The notes beneath the pieces are model-generated. The model saw only the letters and a program-made list of their open reading frames with translations, was not told the origin of the DNA and did no database searches. Of a stretch of DNA of 5,773 bases, positions 1 through 5,477 are shown piece after piece; the first letter of the stretch is position 1; every line of letters starts with the position of its first letter. This stretch comes from Candidatus Didemnitutus sp. (GTDB lineage Bacteria > Verrucomicrobiota > Verrucomicrobiia > Opitutales > Opitutaceae). The position numbers and the translations under genes are program-made. Location: positions 1-5,773 of the forward strand of contig JAUXOH010000297.1 in NCBI GenBank assembly GCA_030682505.1, given 5' to 3'.

Positions 1-7
1 TCGTCCT

Positions 8-82
8 ATGACCTCAAAATTTCTCAGAACCCTCGTCCTTCTTGCCCTCACGGTGGGCTTCCACACCTCCCTTTCAGCCGCT
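8..82 (+). other. Signal peptide coding segment (Sec-type)
   Basis: Residues 1-25 have a short basic n-region (K4, R7), a Leu/Val/Ala hydrophobic stretch from T8 to about F18, and small residues S23-A24-A25 before D26. This matches a signal peptidase I site. There is no lipobox Cys, so a lipoprotein is unlikely. Confidence 0.8.
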
Positions 83-2227
83 GATCGGGGCGGCGTGGTC
101 AATTATTATCCGGTCACGAGGCTCGTAGAAGGCGATCAGCCGCTGGTCGATTCCTACGTTTTGCAGATTATTTCGCCGTCCAACACGCTGGTCGGGCAAA
201 ACACGTCGATCACACCGGTGCTATCCGTGGTCTACGCACCGTCCGGGGTGTCGGACGCAGTGGCCCTGAGTCACGTCACCATGAACCCGTCAACGCTGGT
301 TTTCACGGGTCCAAATCAAACCCTCACGACAACCGTGACGAGTAATTTTCCCCTTGGAACCAATGCGGGAAATTACGCCTTTCGGATTGCCACGCCCGGC
401 TGGCCAACCGGCACGATTGACGGGTTTGCCTTCATCAACGCCAAGGTTACCATTCCGCCGGTGGCGCTGGAGCCTCCCCTCGTTTCCCTTCTGACCCCGC
501 TGGACGGCGCAACCTATACCTATTCGATCGGTGGCCCGCCCGTCGCTGTCACCGTCAGCTTCAGAGCCTCGGCCTCGCTCAATGCCCCAATCACCTCTCT
601 CGACGCGGATATCAGCGGCATCGCCGTTGCCCTTACCACCGTCACCGGCCTCGGCACTGCAACGGCAACCGGCCAGGGAACCCTCCTGATTTCGCAGCCC
701 GGCGTTTATACGGTTCAAGTTCGGGCCGCAAACGACATCGGCACGAGCACGAATTCGGCCGAGATCACGATCGGTGTCGTCGCGCCACCGCCGACCGTTG
801 CCATCGCGGCACCGGTACTGAACAGTTCCTACACCTACACTGGCGGCGCCGCGCTGCTTGTACCCTACTCGTTTTCAGCCGTCAGTGCCTTTGGCGGCAT
901 CACGAACTTTACGGCGACACTCAACGGCAACCCGATCACCCTTTCGCCGATCGGTCTGAACACGCTCAACGCCAGCGCCACGGGCAATCTCCAGATTCAG
1001 GCCGGCGGGTCCTTCACCCTCGTGGTGACCGCCACCGACCAGAACGGGACAGCCAGCTCGACGCGGACGTTCAATGTCACGACCCCGGTCCCACCGCCGA
1101 CGATCACCATTGCGCAGCCGCTCCATGGCAGTGTCATCACCCGCGTGGCCGGAAGTCCCGCGACCCTCGTGCCGTTTAACTTCACGGCCCTCGCGAGCGC
1201 CGGCTTTACGATCAGCGCCATTTCCGCCACCCTCAACGGCAACGCCATCGCCGTCGCCAGCAATGGCCTTGGCACGGCCACGACGACGGGAACAGGCAAC
1301 CTCTCGCTCAGCGCTCCGGGCACCTACACGCTGATTGCCGAGGGCAACAGCGGGGCCGTGAGCGCGACGGCGACCACCACTTTCACCGTGGTCGAAACCA
1401 TTCCGGTTCCACCGCCGACGATCACGATCACTCAGCCGGTCCATGGCAGTGTCATCACCCGCGTGGCCGGAAGTCCCGCGACCCTCGTGCCGTTCAACTT
1501 CACCGCCCTCGCCGGCAGCGGATTCACGATCAGCACCGTTTCCGCCACGTTTAACGGCAACCCGGTTACGTTTACCCCCAGCGGCATTGGCACTGGCACC
1601 GCCTCCGGCGCCGGCAATCTCTCCGTCAGCGCACCGGGCACCTACACTTTTGTTGCCACCGGGAGCAGCGGGGCATCGACGGCATCCGCTGCAGTTACCT
1701 TCACCGTCACGGAAACCCAACCGCCCGTCGATACGTGCAACATCCTTTGGCTGCCTCCGATCTCGCTGGGCAAGGTCGTGAAGGGCGGATCCGAAATGCC
1801 CATCAAGTTCAATCTCGTTTGCTGCACTCAACCCGGCGGCTGCCAGAATTCGAATCATCAGTATAACGGCAACGGCAACGGACACACGAACAGCAATGGC
1901 AACGGCCATCGCAAGGATGATGACGATGATGACAATGACGGCCCCGGTAACGGCGATCACGAGAACTGTCCCGCTTCGCGCGACACCTCGGTGGTCATCG
2001 CGATCTACGAGATCTTCCCGAACGGTTCCTCCTCTCCGGCAACTCTCTATCCTTACGGCACCGGTTCACCCAATCCCCCGAACTACACCATCAACGGGAA
2101 CAAGATGTATCACCTGAATTTCAACACCGCGAAGGGCAAGCATCGCTATCACATCGATGTCTACCGCTTCCCGGCCGGTTCCTCCACGCCCCAGCTCGTG
2201 GGCACCAAGGAATTCACCACGCGCTGA
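8..2227 (+). CDS. Secreted Ig-like repeat protein with C-terminal PxKF-like domain
   Basis: This 739-residue protein is probably exported to the periplasm or cell surface. Residues 1-25 form a signal peptide: K4 and R7, a hydrophobic core at about 8-17, and a likely cleavage site at SAA|D. Residues 26-152 are beta-rich and unassigned. Four tandem Ig-like modules follow at about 155-258, 259-360, 361-466 and 467-572; each opens with a PP-x-(V/I)-x-(I/L) type strand and has a late G-x-(Y/F)-T strand. The C-terminal part (577-739) looks like a PxKF domain: KGGSEMPIKF near 592-601 resembles the KGSTVPVKF-type strand, and the last strands (HRYHIDVYRF, then VGTKEF) resemble its usual ending. Cys residues are C577, C605, C606, C612 and C654. 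An Asn-Gly-rich and poly-Asp insert (about 613-653) splits this domain. No sortase, PEP-CTERM or membrane anchor is visible at the C-terminus. The ATG at 8 fits the signal peptide, but only 7 upstream bases are available, so no ribosome site can be judged. An adhesive or structural surface role is inferred; no enzyme motif is visible. Confidence 0.88.
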   Translation: MTSKFLRTLVLLALTVGFHTSLSAADRGGVVNYYPVTRLVEGDQPLVDSYVLQIISPSNTLVGQNTSITPVLSVVYAPSGVSDAVALSHVTMNPSTLVFTGPNQTLTTTVTSNFPLGTNAGNYAFRIATPGWPTGTIDGFAFINAKVTIPPVALEPPLVSLLTPLDGATYTYSIGGPPVAVTVSFRASASLNAPITSLDADISGIAVALTTVTGLGTATATGQGTLLISQPGVYTVQVRAANDIGTSTNSAEITIGVVAPPPTVAIAAPVLNSSYTYTGGAALLVPYSFSAVSAFGGITNFTATLNGNPITLSPIGLNTLNASATGNLQIQAGGSFTLVVTATDQNGTASSTRTFNVTTPVPPPTITIAQPLHGSVITRVAGSPATLVPFNFTALASAGFTISAISATLNGNAIAVASNGLGTATTTGTGNLSLSAPGTYTLIAEGNSGAVSATATTTFTVVETIPVPPPTITITQPVHGSVITRVAGSPATLVPFNFTALAGSGFTISTVSATFNGNPVTFTPSGIGTGTASGAGNLSVSAPGTYTFVATGSSGASTASAAVTFTVTETQPPVDTCNILWLPPISLGKVVKGGSEMPIKFNLVCCTQPGGCQNSNHQYNGNGNGHTNSNGNGHRKDDDDDDNDGPGNGDHENCPASRDTSVVIAIYEIFPNGSSSPATLYPYGTGSPNPPNYTINGNKMYHLNFNTAKGKHRYHIDVYRFPAGSSTPQLVGTKEFTTR
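1088..1723 (+). repeat. Two adjacent 318-bp direct repeats encoding Ig-like modules 3 and 4
   Basis: The DNA for module 3 (1088-1405) and module 4 (1406-1723) forms a 318-bp, 106-codon tandem repeat. A 54-base stretch is identical between 1123-1176 and 1441-1494, and a second well-matched patch encodes the APGTYT motif (near 1311 and 1629). The two preceding modules (from about 470 and from 782) are diverged homologues at the protein level only. Modules 3 and 4 therefore look like the youngest duplication in the gene, or a pair kept alike by gene conversion. Confidence 0.9.
1865..1939 (+). repeat. In-frame simple repeats encoding Asn-Gly and poly-Asp linker
   Basis: Near-perfect AACGGC hexamers (1865-1882, last base changed) encode NGNGNG. 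Related AAT/AAC-GGC units near 1895-1906 encode NGNG. GATGATGAC occurs twice in tandem at 1916-1933 and is followed by AATGAC, encoding D637-D642, N643 and D644. All units are multiples of three, so slippage would change linker length without breaking the frame. The D-rich segment loosely resembles calcium-binding DxDxDG repeats; calcium binding is only a possibility. Confidence 0.8.
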
Positions 2228-2250
2228 GTTCGCGCCCGTCACCCTTGCAA

Positions 2251-2277
2251 GGCACGGCTTTCCGCCGTGTCTTTTTT
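2251..2277 (+). terminator. Rho-independent terminator after the Ig-like repeat gene
   Basis: GGCACGGC (2251-2258) pairs with GCCGTGTC (2264-2271), giving an 8-bp stem with one G-U pair around the loop TTTCC. Six T residues follow at 2272-2277. It lies 23 bases after the TGA at 2225-2227. In the reverse direction the hairpin is not followed by a T-run, so it should act mainly on rightward transcripts. Its T-run provides part of the TAA stop (2276-2278) of the convergent gene. Confidence 0.88.
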
Positions 2278-3766
2278 ATTTCTTGGCGGCCGGTTTCTCT
2301 GCAAAGAGCCGTTCGAGAATCGCGTAATTCAAATCCGCGCTCATCGGCCGGATCACCTTCAGCAGGGAAAAGGTCGCCCAATCGTTGCGCGCAAGCACAT
2401 CCTCCGGCGTAAAGATGGCGGACGCTTCCGCGGGGACGAGGTAATGGCGGCGAATCGCCGGGAGTTCGGCGCGCTTGCCTCCCACCACGGCAGCGGCATA
2501 GACGGCCGCCACGGCCTCGTTGCGCAACGCGGGAGAATCGGCCGGCAGTTCGCCGACCGCCGCAAGGCAACGGGCGAGAATCGCCTCATTCGGATAGACC
2601 ACCAGGTGCTGTGCCAGCAACGCCACGGCCGACGCACTTGTTCCCTTGTCGCGGGCCAACAGCACCTCCGCTTCGCCGAGCAGCGCGAGACGATTCCGAC
2701 CGACCGCATGCGCCGCAAGCGCCAGCCGCACCACATCGCGGCCCGCCATCATTCCCCTCCCTTGCTCCAACAGGGCAAGCGCTTCGTTCGTCGCACCAAA
2801 TTCGATCAAGCGCTCTATGCGGTGGACGCGGGCATAGGGGAAATCCGCGTCGATGGGCTCGAGTTGCAACAAGCGGGGTGCATCCGCCCGGTTCGCCTGC
2901 CGCAGTCTCAACTCCAGCTCCAGCACGCGACGCACCCGCGCGGGTATCTTCTCGTCCCCGGCGATTTCCTTCAGCACGCCGGTTTCGCCGGTGAGCCGCA
3001 CCGCGAAGAGCAGGGCATGCGTCCACGCCGCGGCATTTTCTGGTCCGCCCGCCAGCTGCCGGGCGGCCATCAGCCCAACTCCATCCAGTCGGCCGCGCAA
3101 CAAGAGGCTCCGGAACCAGACCAAGGCCGTTTCGTTCCGGCGCTCCGGGTGATTGCGCATGAGGTGTTCGAAGAACGGATCGACTGCGGCGGGTCGGCCC
3201 ACCTGATAGAATTCCGCCAGGGTCAGCGCGATCTCGTAGTCGCCGGGGTTCATCTCGTAAGCGACCGTCAACGAATTGGCGGCCTCGCGAAACTTGCCCT
3301 CCGCCAAAAGCTCACGCGCCTGTTCCAAAAAGAACCGGGCCCGCACCCCGTCCAACTCGCTCCAAGCTGGTGGCCACATGATTTGCCGCGGACTGACATT
3401 GAATCCGACCACGCGCATCGTTCCCCACACCCCCAAGGCGGCAAGCAGCAGGGCGACTGCAACCGTGCCACCAAGGATGGCTCCTTGCCGAACCCAGTAG
3501 GGACGCACCCCCTCGGGCCCCACGCCGCACTGCCATTCCCCGTCCGGATTTCGCACCAAGAGCGGACAGACTCTTTGCGAGAAACGCTCAGGACTCTTCC
3601 AAAAGACCACCGCTTCACACCGCGTTTCTCCCGGCCGCCCTGAATCGCTTTCGTTGTGACACGGGCACTGGCCCTTGCGTCCACGCAACACGAACACGGT
3701 CTTGCGCGCGTTCCAATACCACGGAGCCAAAAAAGTCCGGACGAAGTCAGCAAACCAGCCTTTCAT
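2276..3766 (-). CDS. Membrane-anchored TPR-like solenoid protein with Cys-rich N-terminal head
   Basis: This 496-residue protein has three parts. Residues 1-92 contain an aromatic/basic stretch (WYWNARKTVFVLRGRKG) and then C34-P-C36-H37, C50, C67 and C80, a spacing that could bind zinc or another metal. Residues about 95-118 form one hydrophobic membrane helix. Residues about 140-496 are almost all helical: 142-178 (FFLEQARELLAEGKFREAAN, then AYEMNPGDYEIALTLAEFY) read as a TPR pair, and later Ala/Leu-rich helices (for example 323-340 and 375-392) suggest an extended alpha-solenoid for protein contacts. No enzymatic motif is visible. Charge placement suggests the Cys head is cytoplasmic and the solenoid periplasmic, but this is weak. 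The ATG at 3766 is kept because the whole Cys-rich head lies downstream of it; no good Shine-Dalgarno precedes it, only GAG directly before the ATG. I recall similar Cys-rich heads in Opitutaceae proteins but cannot verify this. A scaffold or assembly role is inference. Confidence 0.85.
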   Translation of the reverse strand: MKGWFADFVRTFLAPWYWNARKTVFVLRGRKGQCPCHNESDSGRPGETRCEAVVFWKSPERFSQRVCPLLVRNPDGEWQCGVGPEGVRPYWVRQGAILGGTVAVALLLAALGVWGTMRVVGFNVSPRQIMWPPAWSELDGVRARFFLEQARELLAEGKFREAANSLTVAYEMNPGDYEIALTLAEFYQVGRPAAVDPFFEHLMRNHPERRNETALVWFRSLLLRGRLDGVGLMAARQLAGGPENAAAWTHALLFAVRLTGETGVLKEIAGDEKIPARVRRVLELELRLRQANRADAPRLLQLEPIDADFPYARVHRIERLIEFGATNEALALLEQGRGMMAGRDVVRLALAAHAVGRNRLALLGEAEVLLARDKGTSASAVALLAQHLVVYPNEAILARCLAAVGELPADSPALRNEAVAAVYAAAVVGGKRAELPAIRRHYLVPAEASAIFTPEDVLARNDWATFSLLKVIRPMSADLNYAILERLFAEKPAAKK

Positions 3767-3804
3767 CTCGGCGCATCAAGTCCCGCCGGACCAGTGGGCG
3801 CAAG

Positions 3805-3864
3805 TCACATTGCTGGCGCGACGAGCCACCCGACCCCGCTTAGTGAAAGATACTTCCGTTTCAT
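3805..3864 (-). CDS. Possible 19-codon leader ORF upstream of the solenoid gene
   Basis: An ATG at 3864 opens a 19-residue frame, MKRKYLSLSGVGWLVAPAM, ending in TGA at 3807-3805, 38 bases before the start of the 496-residue gene. GAGGTG lies six bases before the ATG, a better ribosome site than that of the larger gene. The peptide has a basic start and a hydrophobic tail. It could be a leader peptide or small membrane peptide, or a chance ORF. There is no supporting homology, so confidence is low. Confidence 0.25.
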   Translation of the reverse strand: MKRKYLSLSGVGWLVAPAM

Positions 3865-3928
3865 TCCTCGCACCTCGCGCGCCCGAGTCACCAGCTCCTT
3901 CTCCCGACCTCAATCCGCACTGGCCAAG

Positions 3929-3958
3929 ATCGCCCTCCCCGTGGGTCGGGCGGTTTTT
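3929..3958 (+). terminator. Intrinsic terminator-like hairpin in the divergent spacer
   Basis: CGCCC (3931-3935) pairs with GGGCG (3948-3952), extendable by T-G and A-T at the base. An inner CCC/GGG stem (3937-3939 with 3943-3945) closes a small loop, and TTTTT follows at 3954-3958. It reads rightward but ends only 42 bases before the DUF456 start, and no rightward gene lies directly upstream. It may end a small RNA, stop antisense transcription out of the solenoid gene, or attenuate the DUF456 gene. The stem has an internal bulge, so it is weaker than the terminator at 2251. Confidence 0.55.
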
Positions 3959-4000
3959 CCAATGTGATTTGCAACCCGCGGCGACCCGCCCAAACTGCGC

Positions 4001-4504
4001 GTGGTGGAATACTTCTATTGGACCCTCACGATTCTGCTGATGCTCACCGGACTCGTGGGTTCGATCGTGCCGCTCATTCCTGGCACCACCCTCATTTTCG
4101 CCGCCGCGTTGCTTCACAAAGTCCTGCTTCCATCCACGATCAGCACGACCGCCGTCGTCTGGATTGGCGTGTTCTGGCTTTTCTCCCTCGCCGCCGACAT
4201 CGCATGCACGCTGCTCGGAGCGCGCATGATGGGGGGGTCCAAATGGGGCATGACCGGCGCAGGGGGCGGCGCCATGGTCGGTATGTTCTTCTCTTTGCCC
4301 GCGCTGATTTTCGGCGCCGTCTTCGGGGCGGTGGCCGCCGAAAAATTCGTCGAGAAGCGCCCCGACGGCGAAGCCCTGAAATCCGGCGTGGGCGCGGCGC
4401 TGGGTTTCCTCGTCGGCACGGCGGTGCGGACGATCTGTGCACTCGGGATGATCGGGCTCTTCATCTACGCGGTGTTGACCGTCGCCCCAACCGCGGTGCG
4501 ATAG
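4001..4504 (+). CDS. DUF456 family integral membrane protein
   Basis: This 167-residue, strongly hydrophobic protein matches the DUF456 pattern. An opening helix pair carries GLVGSIVPLIPGTTLIF (about 17-33), the Pro/Gly hairpin typical of the family. A second hydrophobic stretch lies at about 51-72, then GARMMGGSKWGMTGAGGGA (73-91), a Gly-rich helix at about 92-113, a charged loop with EKFVEKRPDGEALKSG (114-129) and a last helix region at about 131-160. The length is usual for the family. The molecular function of DUF456 is not known; it sits in the cytoplasmic membrane. The start is GTG at 4001 or the adjacent GTG at 4004. The frame is closed upstream by TGA at 3965-3967, so no longer ATG-started form exists. 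No Shine-Dalgarno is visible. The gene converges with the HDOD gene across a 43-bp gap that has no obvious terminator. Confidence 0.85.
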   Translation: MVEYFYWTLTILLMLTGLVGSIVPLIPGTTLIFAAALLHKVLLPSTISTTAVVWIGVFWLFSLAADIACTLLGARMMGGSKWGMTGAGGGAMVGMFFSLPALIFGAVFGAVAAEKFVEKRPDGEALKSGVGAALGFLVGTAVRTICALGMIGLFIYAVLTVAPTAVR

Positions 4505-4547
4505 GCCAAATTCCGGCGCCCCACTGCTCCCACCCGCGAGGCTGTCA

Positions 4548-5390
4548 TCAAGCGGCGTTCGACCACTCGATCACGGAATATTTGGCGAATTGTTCCCGCG
4601 CACGGGTCACGGCGCTTTCGAAGCCCTCTTGGGGAATTCCCGCCAGTTCGAGCATCGCATCGTCGCGCGACCAGCCCGTCGATTCACCGGGCAAATGGCA
4701 GCCCCATTCCGCCACCACCCCACAGGCGAGATGCAAGCGCGCCGCGCTGGCGCCAAATTCAACACACTCCCTCGGATTGCGATGGGAGCAAACGGCGTTG
4801 AACATCTCCGGAGCGAACCGCCAGTGGTCAAGCAGGATGCCGGCGACCTCGGCCGAACTGAAACCGTGCTGCGCCTTCTCCCAGACTTGCACGTCGGGAG
4901 CGACTTCCTCTCCAGGATAGCGCAAATGTCCCGCGTGGTTGTTGAGCACGACCTTGCCGATGTTGCGCAAAAGACCCGTCGCATAGGCGTGCTTGGAATC
5001 ATTGCCAGCCAGCTCGGCGAAGGTTGAACTCAGCGTGGCCGCCGCGACTGCGTTTTCCCACAAACGACCGCCCGCGATGTCGTAGACCGACAGTTCCCCC
5101 TGGAAACTGTGCCGTGTCACCGCGAGGCCGATGATCTGGTGAATATCCCCAAATCCAACCCGCGCGACCGCCTCTTCCAGCGATTCGCAACGACTGCGCA
5201 GGCCGTAAAGCGCACTGTTCGCCAACTTGATGATCTGGAACGTGAGCGAGGGGTCGATCTTGACCAGATCGACGATGTCATCGAGATCGACATCGGGATC
5301 TTCAAGCATGCCCTGCAGCCGACCGAAGACGCCAAGCGATGGCGGCAATCGAGAGCCGAGGGAAACGATGGTGTCGTGGCCCAGATTCAT
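4548..5390 (-). CDS. HDOD domain signalling protein with degenerate HD residues
   Basis: This 280-residue protein consists mostly of one HDOD domain, found in bacterial regulatory and signalling proteins. Typical signatures are LPPSLGVFGRLQGMLEDPDVDLDDIVDLVKIDPSLT (about 15-50, shown here as key segments LPP, DPDVDLDDI and IDPSLT), then IIKLANSALYG (53-63), LEEAVARVGFGDIHQII (71-87) and ATGLLRNIGKVVL (137-149). In metal-binding HD proteins the last motif reads GLLHDIGK; here H-D is R142-N143. The W-x-H-S-like site is WENAVA (111-116), and the final HH is S202-H203. Phosphohydrolase activity is therefore unlikely and a binding or regulatory role is inferred. No membrane segment, response-regulator or GGDEF/EAL domain is attached. 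ATG at 5390 places the domain about 15 residues in, as is usual; the next ATG (M28) would cut into it. No Shine-Dalgarno is evident. A 78-bp gap separates it from the upstream gene on the same strand, so co-transcription is possible. Confidence 0.87.
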   Translation of the reverse strand: MNLGHDTIVSLGSRLPPSLGVFGRLQGMLEDPDVDLDDIVDLVKIDPSLTFQIIKLANSALYGLRSRCESLEEAVARVGFGDIHQIIGLAVTRHSFQGELSVYDIAGGRLWENAVAAATLSSTFAELAGNDSKHAYATGLLRNIGKVVLNNHAGHLRYPGEEVAPDVQVWEKAQHGFSSAEVAGILLDHWRFAPEMFNAVCSHRNPRECVEFGASAARLHLACGVVAEWGCHLPGESTGWSRDDAMLELAGIPQEGFESAVTRAREQFAKYSVIEWSNAA

Positions 5391-5401
5391 AAGTGGAATA
5401 A

Positions 5402-5412
5402 CCGTAATACGG
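5402..5412. promoter_or_regulatory. Small perfect inverted repeat upstream of HDOD gene
   Basis: CCGTA-A-TACGG is a perfect 5-bp inverted repeat with a 1-base centre, 11 bases before the HDOD ATG. It overlaps a TATTAC sequence on the minus strand that could be a -10 element. It could be an operator, but such short palindromes also occur by chance. Confidence 0.2.
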
Positions 5413-5434
5413 CACGAATCGACCCCAACTGAAG

Positions 5435-5477
5435 GCCGTTCCCGTCAAAAATCAGCCGTTCCCTGCCCTCAAAAATC
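5435..5477. repeat. Imperfect tandem repeat at the end of the truncated gene
   Basis: Two composite units lie side by side. GCCGTTCCC then TCAAAAATC occurs at 5435-5443 and 5445-5453, and again at 5455-5463 and 5469-5477; the second unit has four extra bases between its halves. The second unit runs into the last codons and stop (5469-5471, minus strand) of the upstream gene. It looks like a small local duplication. No stem-loop terminator is formed. Confidence 0.6.

Larger units (their letters stand above)
3767..4000. other. Divergent intergenic region between solenoid and DUF456 genes
   Basis: This 234-bp spacer should carry promoters for both flanking genes, but I find no convincing -35/-10 pair. 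The best -10-like element on the plus strand is GATACT at 3849-3854, with no matching -35. The region contains the terminator-like hairpin at 3929-3958 and, on the minus strand, the possible 19-codon ORF. CCCGACC occurs at 3829-3835 and 3903-3909; each copy can pair with part of the terminator's 3' arm (GGTCGGG, 3944-3950). No tRNA or known riboswitch was recognised. Confidence 0.5.

Noticed and set aside
1123..1494. CRISPR-like or mobile-element repeat
   Set aside because: The two identical 54-base stretches lie 318 bp apart, are in frame and encode homologous protein modules.
875..1960. Long 361-codon minus-strand frame inside the Ig-like repeat gene
   Set aside because: It is the antisense shadow of a high-GC repetitive gene: Arg/Gly/Glu-rich with no domain texture, while the plus strand has a signal peptide and clear modules.
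2267..3643. Long 458-codon plus-strand frame opposite the solenoid gene
   Set aside because: Its product is rich in His, Arg, Gln and Pro with no hydrophobic core, and it begins inside a terminator. The minus-strand product has a membrane helix and TPR-like helices.
3776..4117. Minus-strand 113-codon frame upstream of the solenoid gene
   Set aside because: It overlaps the start of the DUF456 gene in antisense, and its composition (Gly/Glu/Arg/His) looks like a GC-rich shadow.
4231..4237. Run of seven G in the DUF456 gene as a phase-variation or error site
   Set aside because: The family pattern continues in frame on both sides, so there is no sign of a frameshift, and a run of seven is modest in this GC-rich DNA.
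4505..4547. Terminator between the convergent DUF456 and HDOD genes
   Set aside because: Only a GGCGCC palindrome is present, with no usable stem plus T-run in either direction.
3964..4920. Plus-strand 318-codon frame covering the DUF456 gene and part of the HDOD gene
   Set aside because: It spans two convergent well-supported genes in another frame, and its product is Arg-rich without family features.
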